The notes beneath the pieces are model-generated. The model ran no database searches and had not been told where the DNA came from. It worked only from the letters and a program-made list of their open reading frames with translations. A stretch of 64,000 bases of DNA, from contig CM033105.1 of NCBI GenBank assembly GCA_019321725.1, positions 13,529,632-13,593,631 of the forward strand, given 5' to 3'. The DNA is from Paulownia fortunei (taxonomy: Eukaryota; Streptophyta; Magnoliopsida; Lamiales; Paulowniaceae). Positions 1 to 11,347 of the stretch are shown one piece after another. The position numbers and the translations under genes are program-made. Numbering within the stretch: the first letter of the stretch is position 1; each line of letters starts with the position of its first letter.

Positions 1-650
1 TTTTGATTTTTCATGAAAAAACTTTTTAAAAAAAATAAATTAAAATCAACAACTAATTAAAATTAAAAAAATAATTATTAAAAACTTTTTAAAAATTAAA
101 ATTTGTAATCCCACATGATAGAGTTATCCAACAACCTGACATGAAGCCAACATGCTAGAAAGAACGACAGCACGCTCGACGGCGTGCACACTTGAGCGCA
201 TGCACGTCGGGTACTCAACACCCGATGTATGCGTGCGTATTTGCGCAACTGGCGCACACACTCGTGCATGCCTGCTACCAAGTCGCACACATGTTGGGTG
301 CCCTACATCGTCACTGTACATGCAAACACCCCTCCACCATTGACACGGAAGCTGCAAGTCATGCCTGGGCTGGTGCCCTGCTAGTGTGCAGCGTGCATGG
401 GAAGAAGCTCGTGTGAACGCTCAGCCGACGATGCTCTTGCCCTTGGCTCGATGGCGGCTGCTATGATCCAATGACCATCTACACAAAGGTAGGTTGTTCT
501 GTGATGTATTCATTTTATCCATAATTTAACAATTAAATCAAAAATGCAAAATTTATACTAGTCCCAATCAGTAATCACAATTAAACATAGATTTAACACT
601 TAAATCCTAAAAACATAATCCAAAATATGTAAATCATGGTCTAATATTAC
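1..650 (-). other. Copia leader segment with GC-rich block (copy 1)
   Basis: This is the untranslated leader that follows an LTR 3' end and primer-binding site, read on the minus strand. It contains a GC- and CpG-rich block at about 150-470 in an otherwise very AT-rich setting. The block has open frames on both strands (96-290, 124-357, 152-343, 192-416), but none resembles a known protein and the frames differ between the copies at 11474-11874 and 23835-24235. I regard it as non-coding. The stretch 1-95 is poly-A/T-rich. Confidence 0.6.
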
Positions 651-2789
651 TATTAGGTTCATGTAATTGCAAGGCGTGCGCAGTGGCAATTTAAAATTTA
701 ATTTAGAAATGCCATATCAAACATGGCATCACACCTGGTTTGATGTGATTATCGATTTTGTATTCTTCAATTACCTAAACTAAATAGTAAAGGGTTTTTG
801 GATTTATACCTTTTAAGCACATCGACTGTAGAAGGGATTGAAGCAATCAATTGCTAGCCCTCGTACAAAAATTGATTCGCAGGGATCCAATTGTCATCCC
901 TCTCATGAAGTCAACACTTCGGGCAAGAACACAACATCTGAACCTCGCTAGCGATTTTAATTCCTTTACTATTCTAGTATATCAGAGTGATTTAACTGAG
1001 TATTAATTTTTAAACGGACATGTGGTAATAGGAATTGAATACTTTGATTCAATCGAAAGATGGAACTTTTGATTAAGGAAGAAAGAAGGAAGATAGATAT
1101 TTTTTTTAGGAGAAATCTTTTTTTTCTCTCCTTTTCTTCTTGTTGGCCGAAAATTCTAAAAGTCCTACTCTTAATTTTTGGCCCTCGCCTTTTATGTGTT
1201 GGAGGATTTTGGTTGATCTCATAATTTCCCAAAAATTTCAAACTCTATCTTCAAGGATATCATATATCCTCTTGTGTCTTCCAAAGATACTATGCGATAT
1301 TATCTAATCAAATTAGATAATTCCAAGAATAAGAATATCTTATTCTCTTATCCTTCCATCTTCTTCCAAGAACTCTAGTGGGTCTCTACTAATGGGCCAC
1401 TTTGAATTGGGTTTGGATTTTTATTAAATCCAATTAATTGATTAGACCCAAATTCAATTAATTGATCTTAATCAATTAATTTAATTCAATCAAGCCTACT
1501 AATCTTATTAGGTCCAATTAAATAATTTAATTATTTAACTGAATAAAATAATTTAATAATTAAATTAATTTATGGCTAAATCAATTAATTGTTTCACTCT
1601 AATGGGGCTCCCAATGTTTCACTACAAAATTCAATTATTTAATTAAATAATTAATTCAACTCCATGAATTAAATTAAGCCCCAATTATTTAATATCTATT
1701 AATTAATTGAATCCAACTCTTTAGATTAATTTATAGATTAGAAATGCTCTATTCCAAAGTGTGTGACTGTATAGGTTCACAACTAAACTAGTAGTGAGTT
1801 TGCAATATTTGCAACTTATAAATAATAATTATTTTAATTAATTAATATAATTAATTAATTCATTTAAAATTAACTCATTAATTCCAAAAACCTCACAATT
1901 CATGGGAAATACCTAGAAAGTAAATCATAACTACCTAGTCTTATGTGAAATAGCAAGCGAACCTATATCAATTACGAGTACCATACAAGTAAGGTCTTTA
2001 CGTCAACTAATTTCCTAATTTAAGTTTAGGGTATTAATTATTAGTCAAAATCCTAAATGACTCATTAACTATGATTCCATTTCAAGTTCCATTGACTTAT
2101 AATGAATTGTTAGAAAAACCCATCTAACATTCTTTCTGCCTAAGTCAATGACTTTTGAATCATGAACTATGAAACATAGGAGATCCACTTTTCTACTAGA
2201 CAGGTGATGGATCCTTTGTCGGCCACTCTTTAACCTCCATACATGCCAATACAATATTTTAATTGTCAGACAATTTGAAGATACATCAAGATGGAACATG
2301 ATGTGCACAAGGCTGCCATGTTGCCTTAAATCTAAGAACTAGTCGTGTCATAACATGAAAATTCTTACTTCAAAAAACGTCTCTGACTATGAATTTCTAG
2401 CCCCCCTGTTCCTATTCGATGTACTTGTTCTCTAACAAGCGTCTGCATACATACACTAACATTACTATGTTGATGCCTATAGAGTGAGACATCATTCTCA
2501 TGCAAGCATGTATCGTATGCGTGGGTCTTATTGACCTATTTGATGTCCCTTCTCAAAAAGCCCTCATCCTAGAACTAATTTTAGCCAAAGCAATATAGGC
2601 TTATTTCATGATCACCAACATATGCGCAACCATGCCCCACACCTAAGTTTTGTCTAGTGACTTTATCTAATTAACATATAGAAGTTAAGATAAAGAGAAA
2701 GTTTAAATGATTAATATAAGTTGAAAAAGACTATTTTTTATAAATACAACAGTACAAAAGACACCCAATCTAATTGCACTACTCTAACA
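651..2789 (-). repeat. Ty1/copia LTR, palindrome copy 1
   Basis: A full-length LTR of about 2.14 kb on the minus strand. Its 5' end (TGTTAGAGTAGTGC in reverse complement) is at 2789. Its 3' end is at 651 and is followed on the minus strand by a primer-binding-like sequence resembling the TGGTATTAGAGCC class used by copia elements with initiator tRNA-Met. The centre (about 1430-1740) is packed with short AATTAATT-type palindromes. It corresponds to the LTRs at 9201-11347 and 24362-26500 and is related to the diverged LTR at 17750-19528. Confidence 0.75.
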
Positions 2790-3057
2790 GTGCAATATCC
2801 TCATGTTGGCTTTAAAGTTCATTCAACATATTCTAACATGTAACACTTAGCTTGCACATCGCCATTGAATTATTTACGATGTTCAGTAAGCTCTTCATTA
2901 GTGGCATTCGCCAGAGGTTCACTAGGGGCACAAATTCGAGGATGTAAGCCCTATTTTTTGGTTGCAAGAGAATCCAAAGGTTCCTCAACCAATCAACAAA
3001 ATTAGGACTTATGAGTTTGTTGGTGTCCAAGATAGATACAAGTGGATTTTTAGCCAT
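2790..3057 (-). pseudogene. Ty1/copia gag 5' fragment, copy 1
   Basis: The start of a copia Gag (capsid) frame on the minus strand, with ATG at 3057. The first residues read MAKNPLVSILDTNKL and then NFVDWLRNLWI, the conserved N-terminal pattern of plant copia Gag (initial hydrophobic residues, NKL, and FxDWLRNL). A frameshift falls at a poly-A run; another frame then gives the downstream Gag pattern ending in QAKCYML. The frame is cut at 2789, where the LTR begins, so only about the first 90 residues of a protein several hundred long remain. It cannot make functional Gag. Confidence 0.75.
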
Positions 3058-4758
3058 TATTTCCAAAAATAATACAAAGCAGAAAATAAGCATTCATGTA
3101 GTTTAAACATATATTTACAACAAGGTCTTTTATCATAAATATTTCCCACTATTTTATTCGAATTCTATCACTCTCATGAGGGAACTTGAAGAAATCTAAT
3201 TTCCTAGTGGGTTTAAAGTCCAACTAACTTTGTTGTACACCCTAATAATATGAGCCTATATGACAAAGGCAAAAGGTATGCAACATATTGCCAATTGCAT
3301 CAATATGCAACCTTAAGATATTTTACTTCATTTTTTCTATTTGCCCATAAGGCAATCAATGTTAAACATAACCCATCAAAACATCCATGTAAGTGAAACC
3401 CCTAAATATCCTATAACTCGTGGCTAATATTTAGACGCCCACTCCATGGGCATTACTATGTTAAGTAGTGATCATAGCTTTCTTTTCTTAGCACATCCCA
3501 CATTTGTGGTCAATGCACTAAGCTCAACAACTTATCACATGTTTACTACTTTTTGATGGAAAGCATAGATGATTAGGCCTCGTCAATAATACCCATTTAC
3601 ATTTGATATAAACCTTGAAGGTTTAACACCCAAAGTTTTTGAAGTTGAATTTTAATTCAAGTAAGGGAAACACATTGGTGTTTGTTTCATACACAAGGTC
3701 TAATCTTATGATTATCTTGTTTAATGTTATTTATCCTAATGATCGCAACAAAGATAGGGAATCATAAGGAAAAAACATTAAACATTCATAGTATGCATCT
3801 CATACATACTATCTAAGGATGACAAAAGGCCTTTCATTCCTATGTGATCCACTCGAACCAAAGTGGATCAATAGTCAATCTAGGTTGATAATTAAAATAA
3901 TAATATTCCTATATAATACATATATGAATCCCATGCATACATAGGACTTCTTGGGACTTTTTTTCTTATTTCTCCATTTTGCTCCTTCTTATATTGTCCA
4001 TAAAAATACAAAACAAAAACCCTCACCAACTATGCTACACTATAATTACTAACCTATAAGAAACCTTTAATCAAGTTTAAGAGGGTGTACATATAAGAGA
4101 GAGAGAGAGAAAAAAAACAATGAGAAAAATAGAGAAAGAGACTCGCATGCTTCGTTTCAATTAAAACATAAAGATAAATCCAATCACAATGATCATGGCT
4201 CCCATGATTATCCATTCACAACATGCTAAATTATAATCATCTAATGATAATAAAAAATATGTAAATTTACCATTCTTTTTATGTACCAATTTTGAATTTT
4301 GGATTCATAATTTCAAATTTCCAATTAAGACAACTTTATTCTTTCAGAACTAACAATTTAATTCTAAATAAGATTTTGAAAAATTGAAAAATTGAGAAAA
4401 ATCAAATCTGGGTGCGAGGGCCAGTTGAGTCACAATGCTAATCTAACTTGAATAAAGTTCCAGTTGGCACAGTGGCACCAAGTGGTCAATGTCGTGGTGT
4501 TTAAAACTATTTTCAATCATGCCTACAACACCTCATGAACTACGCCATGGCACCAAGGCTTCCGTAAGACAGCGCTACAGCGCCAGTCGCTTTTGGTTTT
4601 TCATCTAAAATTCAAGTTTTACACTTAAAACATAAATCCCAAACATACAAATCCTGTAAAATACTTTATCACATTAAAGATAATTTAGAATGCATATTTT
4701 TATATAAAAATTACAGCGGTGGGTATCAGTCACATATTAACCTAAGCTCTGGTACTAC
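3058..4758 (-). other. Copia leader with primer-binding site, copy 1
   Basis: The untranslated leader between an LTR end and gag, on the minus strand. The primer-binding-like site at 4746-4758 reads GTAGTACCAGAGC, close to the TGGTATCAGAGC class complementary to initiator tRNA-Met. A GC-richer block at 4400-4600 occupies the same place as the GC-rich blocks of the other leaders but shows no obvious similarity to them. A GA microsatellite with a poly-A tail lies at about 4098-4117. No gene is seen. Confidence 0.6.
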
Positions 4759-5994
4759 TATTGGGTTCACAATACCACGGGACCTTGAGTGCAATGGAAT
4801 TTAAACTTTTAAATGGCACATATCAATTATATATAGGTCTCTTGAGTTTGTTGTGATTTGGTCGGTTATACGTAACTGAGATACGATTGATACCCTAAAT
4901 AAATTCAAGGGATAAGCAATTTATAAGAACATTCTTGAGCTTTAAGTTTCGAAAATTTTCGCATGTGTTAATTGTCAATGTTACAAAATCTAAGCAATCA
5001 ATTTTACATCGAGATAAGAGAGAAAATTAGGTTGATCAATACATTGGATAATCATGGTCAAGTTATAGTTTTGGAAATATTGAAGGTGATAGTAGTAAGC
5101 TTATATGATTTGATTCGATTTGATCAGGGTATTTCGAAGGCATAATTGAGAAATTACATATTTAAAACATTATACATGATGTACCATGATTGACATGTAA
5201 TATTACAAGGCCTATATATGTGTAATATTTATTGAAGTGTCGTATTGACAACAGGGTAAGAATTGGGTATCGACCGAGTTAGAAATTAAATGAACGACTT
5301 TTGCCGTCTAAGATCCACAGGAATCCAGTTAAGAACAAGTCTCCTTAGAAAGCAAATATTTATGAGATCTGGTGGCAATTAAGATAGGTTGTAATGAGAT
5401 GAGTAAATTTGGGAAACACTTGATTGTGGCTGTCTAAGATGAGTGTAAAATCAAATTATGCCACAAAACCACACCTCATGCTTCTTTGCCACCTCACAGT
5501 TGAACACCTCAAGCTCCTCCTTATTCCTAAGAAAGAAGCCACAACTAAGACCATTTTTAGACCTTATTTCACCATCAAAACATCCATATTAATCTCCATG
5601 AAGTGTTCTCAAATGGTTCTAAGTGAAAGAGAAAGCAAAACAAGCAAAAGGAAGTAGTAATCAACAAGTAGAAGCTGAAAACTGAACCTATGTGAGCTTG
5701 ACTCATGATTTTGTCAATTTTTTTTATGTTTTTAGGGTTTATGATTTCTAAAAATTATATTATTTTTTATAATCATGTTAAGGTGTTATTTGTGGTGTTA
5801 TTATGCACAAAAGGAAAGGCTTTTGGTTGCAAAAACTGAATAGGAATCACTAAGGACATAACTGTGTACATGCTGATTTCTATGTTCTTAGGCTTTAAAT
5901 ATGCATAATAACTTGGAAAAAACCTGTATTTTTCATCACAAATGTGTTTATATATGGGTTGAGGTTTATATATTTAAGGTTGGATAGGTTAGAA
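4759..5994 (-). repeat. 3' part of a further copia LTR, copy 1
   Basis: This is the DNA directly upstream of the primer-binding site at 4746-4758 on the minus strand, so it should be the 3' part of an LTR. It ends with the pattern GAACCCAATA, like the LTR ends at 11347, 13827 and 19528. The 5' part is missing because the palindrome axis falls at 5994. An open frame at 5424-5657 on the plus strand is preserved in all three copies but resembles no known protein and runs antisense to the LTR. Confidence 0.5.
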
Positions 5995-7230
5995 TTCTAA
6001 CCTATCCAACCTTAAATATATAAACCTCAACCCATATATAAACACATTTGTGATGAAAAATACAGGTTTTTTCCAAGTTATTATGCATATTTAAAGCCTA
6101 AGAACATAGAAATCAGCATGTACACAGTTATGTCCTTAGTGATTCCTATTCAGTTTTTGCAACCAAAAGCCTTTCCTTTTGTGCATAATAACACCACAAA
6201 TAACACCTTAACATGATTATAAAAAATAATATAATTTTTAGAAATCATAAACCCTAAAAACATAAAAAAAATTGACAAAATCATGAGTCAAGCTCACATA
6301 GGTTCAGTTTTCAGCTTCTACTTGTTGATTACTACTTCCTTTTGCTTGTTTTGCTTTCTCTTTCACTTAGAACCATTTGAGAACACTTCATGGAGATTAA
6401 TATGGATGTTTTGATGGTGAAATAAGGTCTAAAAATGGTCTTAGTTGTGGCTTCTTTCTTAGGAATAAGGAGGAGCTTGAGGTGTTCAACTGTGAGGTGG
6501 CAAAGAAGCATGAGGTGTGGTTTTGTGGCATAATTTGATTTTACACTCATCTTAGACAGCCACAATCAAGTGTTTCCCAAATTTACTCATCTCATTACAA
6601 CCTATCTTAATTGCCACCAGATCTCATAAATATTTGCTTTCTAAGGAGACTTGTTCTTAACTGGATTCCTGTGGATCTTAGACGGCAAAAGTCGTTCATT
6701 TAATTTCTAACTCGGTCGATACCCAATTCTTACCCTGTTGTCAATACGACACTTCAATAAATATTACACATATATAGGCCTTGTAATATTACATGTCAAT
6801 CATGGTACATCATGTATAATGTTTTAAATATGTAATTTCTCAATTATGCCTTCGAAATACCCTGATCAAATCGAATCAAATCATATAAGCTTACTACTAT
6901 CACCTTCAATATTTCCAAAACTATAACTTGACCATGATTATCCAATGTATTGATCAACCTAATTTTCTCTCTTATCTCGATGTAAAATTGATTGCTTAGA
7001 TTTTGTAACATTGACAATTAACACATGCGAAAATTTTCGAAACTTAAAGCTCAAGAATGTTCTTATAAATTGCTTATCCCTTGAATTTATTTAGGGTATC
7101 AATCGTATCTCAGTTACGTATAACCGACCAAATCACAACAAACTCAAGAGACCTATATATAATTGATATGTGCCATTTAAAAGTTTAAATTCCATTGCAC
7201 TCAAGGTCCCGTGGTATTGTGAACCCAATA
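5995..7230 (+). repeat. 3' part of copia LTR, palindrome copy 2
   Basis: Mirror image of 4759-5994. It ends at GAACCCAATA (7221-7230), followed at once by the primer-binding-like GTAGTACCAGAGC at 7231-7243. The LTR 5' end is absent because the axis lies at 5994/5995. The third copy (27489-28528) runs through this point into unrelated DNA, so the axis is not a natural LTR end. Confidence 0.5.
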
Positions 7231-8931
7231 GTAGTACCAGAGCTTAGGTTAATATGTGACTGATACCCACCGCTGTAATTTTTATATAAAAATATGCATT
7301 CTAAATTATCTTTAATGTGATAAAGTATTTTACAGGATTTGTATGTTTGGGATTTATGTTTTAAGTGTAAAACTTGAATTTTAGATGAAAAACCAAAAGC
7401 GACTGGCGCTGTAGCGCTGTCTTACGGAAGCCTTGGTGCCATGGCGTAGTTCATGAGGTGTTGTAGGCATGATTGAAAATAGTTTTAAACACCACGACAT
7501 TGACCACTTGGTGCCACTGTGCCAACTGGAACTTTATTCAAGTTAGATTAGCATTGTGACTCAACTGGCCCTCGCACCCAGATTTGATTTTTCTCAATTT
7601 TTCAATTTTTCAAAATCTTATTTAGAATTAAATTGTTAGTTCTGAAAGAATAAAGTTGTCTTAATTGGAAATTTGAAATTATGAATCCAAAATTCAAAAT
7701 TGGTACATAAAAAGAATGGTAAATTTACATATTTTTTATTATCATTAGATGATTATAATTTAGCATGTTGTGAATGGATAATCATGGGAGCCATGATCAT
7801 TGTGATTGGATTTATCTTTATGTTTTAATTGAAACGAAGCATGCGAGTCTCTTTCTCTATTTTTCTCATTGTTTTTTTTCTCTCTCTCTCTCTTATATGT
7901 ACACCCTCTTAAACTTGATTAAAGGTTTCTTATAGGTTAGTAATTATAGTGTAGCATAGTTGGTGAGGGTTTTTGTTTTGTATTTTTATGGACAATATAA
8001 GAAGGAGCAAAATGGAGAAATAAGAAAAAAAGTCCCAAGAAGTCCTATGTATGCATGGGATTCATATATGTATTATATAGGAATATTATTATTTTAATTA
8101 TCAACCTAGATTGACTATTGATCCACTTTGGTTCGAGTGGATCACATAGGAATGAAAGGCCTTTTGTCATCCTTAGATAGTATGTATGAGATGCATACTA
8201 TGAATGTTTAATGTTTTTTCCTTATGATTCCCTATCTTTGTTGCGATCATTAGGATAAATAACATTAAACAAGATAATCATAAGATTAGACCTTGTGTAT
8301 GAAACAAACACCAATGTGTTTCCCTTACTTGAATTAAAATTCAACTTCAAAAACTTTGGGTGTTAAACCTTCAAGGTTTATATCAAATGTAAATGGGTAT
8401 TATTGACGAGGCCTAATCATCTATGCTTTCCATCAAAAAGTAGTAAACATGTGATAAGTTGTTGAGCTTAGTGCATTGACCACAAATGTGGGATGTGCTA
8501 AGAAAAGAAAGCTATGATCACTACTTAACATAGTAATGCCCATGGAGTGGGCGTCTAAATATTAGCCACGAGTTATAGGATATTTAGGGGTTTCACTTAC
8601 ATGGATGTTTTGATGGGTTATGTTTAACATTGATTGCCTTATGGGCAAATAGAAAAAATGAAGTAAAATATCTTAAGGTTGCATATTGATGCAATTGGCA
8701 ATATGTTGCATACCTTTTGCCTTTGTCATATAGGCTCATATTATTAGGGTGTACAACAAAGTTAGTTGGACTTTAAACCCACTAGGAAATTAGATTTCTT
8801 CAAGTTCCCTCATGAGAGTGATAGAATTCGAATAAAATAGTGGGAAATATTTATGATAAAAGACCTTGTTGTAAATATATGTTTAAACTACATGAATGCT
8901 TATTTTCTGCTTTGTATTATTTTTGGAAATA
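7231..8931 (+). other. Copia leader with primer-binding site, copy 2
   Basis: Non-coding leader between the primer-binding site (7231-7243) and the gag start at 8932, identical to the mirror leader of copy 1. It includes a GC-richer block at about 7390-7590. The second half (about 8150-8930) is recognisably homologous to the leaders at 12400-13140 and 14750-15400, sharing the stretch before gag that ends with a conserved GACCTTGTT segment. Confidence 0.6.
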
Positions 8932-9200
8932 ATGGCTAAAAATCCACTTGTATCTATCTTGGACACCAACAAACTCATAAGTCCTAATTTTGTTGATTGG
9001 TTGAGGAACCTTTGGATTCTCTTGCAACCAAAAAAATAGGGCTTACATCCTCGAATTTGTGCCCCTAGTGAACCTCTGGCGAATGCCACTAATGAAGAGC
9101 TTACTGAACATCGTAAATAATTCAATGGCGATGTGCAAGCTAAGTGTTACATGTTAGAATATGTTGAATGAACTTTAAAGCCAACATGAGGATATTGCAC
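8932..9200 (+). pseudogene. Ty1/copia gag 5' fragment, copy 2
   Basis: Starts with ATG at 8932 (MAKNPLVSILDTNKL, then FVDWLRNL), typical of copia Gag N-termini. A 7-A run at about 9030 shifts the frame relative to copy 1, which has 6. In the shifted frame the residues run through NEELTEH to QAKCYML, matching the next conserved Gag segment, and further on NEL and QHEDIA, the usual continuation of that helix. It stops where the LTR starts at 9201. The join of gag to LTR implies a deletion of the remaining gag and all of pol. Confidence 0.78.
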
Positions 9201-11347
9201 TGTTAGAGTAGTGCAATTAGATTGGGTGTCTTTTGTACTGTTGTATTTATAAAAAATAGTCTTTTTCAACTTATATTAATCATTTAAACTTTCTCTTTAT
9301 CTTAACTTCTATATGTTAATTAGATAAAGTCCTTAGACAAAACTTAGCTATGGGGCATGGTTGCGCATATGTTGGTGATCATGAAATAAGCCTATATTGC
9401 TTTGGCTAAAATTAGTTCTGGGATGAGGGCTTTTTGAGAAGGGACATCAAATAGCCCAATAAGACCCGCGCATACGATACATGCTTGCATGAGAATGATG
9501 TCTCACTCTATAGGCATCAACATAGTAATGTTAGTGTATGTATACAGGCGCTTGTTAGAGAACAAGTACACCGAACATGAACAGGCGGGCTGGAAATTCA
9601 TAGTCAGGGACATTGTTTTTCGAAGTAAGAATTTCCATGTTATGATAGTACACAACTAGTTTTTAGATTTAAAGCACCATGGCAGCCTTGTGCACATCGT
9701 GTTCCATCTTGATGTATCTTCAAATTGTCTGACAATTAAAATATTGTATTGGCATGTATAGAGGTTAAAGAGTGGCCGACAAAGGATCCATCATCTGTCT
9801 AGTAGAAAAGTGGATCTCCTATGTTTCATAGTTCATGACTCAAAAGTCCTTGACTGAGGCAGAAAGAATGTTAGATAGGTTTTTCTAACAATTCATTATA
9901 AGTCAATGGAACTTGAAATAGAATCATAGTTAATAAGTCATTTAGGATTTTGACTAATAATTAATACCCTAGACTTAATTGGGAGATTAGTTGATGTAAA
10001 GACCTTACTTGTATGGTACTCGTAATTGATATAGGTTCGCTTGCTATTTCATATAAGACTAGGTAGTTATGATTTGCTTTCTGGGTATTTCCCATGAATT
10101 GTGAGGTTTTTGGAATTAATGAGTTAATTTTAAATGGATTAATTAATTATATTAATTAATTGAAATAATTATTATTTATAAGTTGCAAATGTTGCAAACT
10201 CACTACTAGCTTAGTTGTGAACCTATACAGTCACACACTTTGGAATAGAGCATTTCTAATCTATAAATTAATCTAAGGAGTTGGATTCAATTAATTAATA
10301 GATATTAAATAATTGGGGCTTAATTTAATTCATGGATTTGAATTAATTATTTAATTAAATAATTGAATTTTGTAGTGAAACATTGGGAGCCCCATTAGAG
10401 TGAAACAATTAATTGATTTAGCCATAAATTAATTTAATTATTAAATTATTTTATTCAGTTAAATAATTAAATTATTTAATTGGACCTAAAAAGATTAGTA
10501 GGCTTGATGGAATTAAATTAATTGATTAAGATCAATTAATTGAATTTGGGCCTAATCAATTAATTGGATTTAATAAAAATCCAAACCCAATTCAAAGTAG
10601 CCCATTAGTAGAGACTGACTAGAATTCTTGGAAGAAGATGGAAGGATAAGAGAATAAGATATTCTTATTCTTGGAATTATCTAATTTGATTAGATAATAT
10701 CGCATAGTATCTTTGGAAGACACAAGAGGATATATGATATCCTTGAAGATAGAGTTTGAGATTTTTGGAAAATTATGAGATCAACCAAAATCCTCCAACA
10801 CATAATAGGGGAGGGCCAAAAATCTAAGAGTAGGACTCTTAGAATTTTTGGCCAACAAGAAGAAAAGGAGAGAAAAAAAAGAATTCTCCCAAAAAAAATA
10901 TCTATCTTCCTTCTTTCTTCCTTAATCAAAAGTTCCATCTTTCGATTGAATCAAAGTATTCAATTCCTATTACCACATATCCGTTTAAAAATTAATACTC
11001 AGTTAAATCACTCTGATATACTAGAATAGTAAATGAATTAAAATCGCTAGCGAGGTTCAGATGTTGTGTTCTTGCCCGAAATGTTAACTTCATGAGAGGG
11101 ATGACAATTGGATCCCTGCGAATCAATTTTTGTACGAGGGCTAGCAATTGATTGCTTCAATTTCTTCTACAGTCGATGTGCTTAAAAGGTATAAATCCAA
11201 AAACCCTTTACTATTTAGTTTAGGTAATTGAAAAATACAAAATCGATAATCACATCAAACTAGGTGTGATGCCATGTTTGATATGGCATTTCTAAATTAA
11301 ATTTTAAATTACCACTGCGCACGCCTTGCAATTACATGAACCTAATA
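9201..11347 (+). repeat. Ty1/copia LTR, palindrome copy 2
   Basis: Full-length LTR of about 2.15 kb, from TGTTAGAGTAGTGC at 9201 to AACCTAATA at 11347. It is followed by the primer-binding-like GTAATATTAGACC at 11348. The centre (about 10120-10580) is rich in AATTAATT-type palindromes. It differs from copy 1 by scattered substitutions and by a 3' part that matches the LTR at 24362-26500 instead. Confidence 0.78.
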
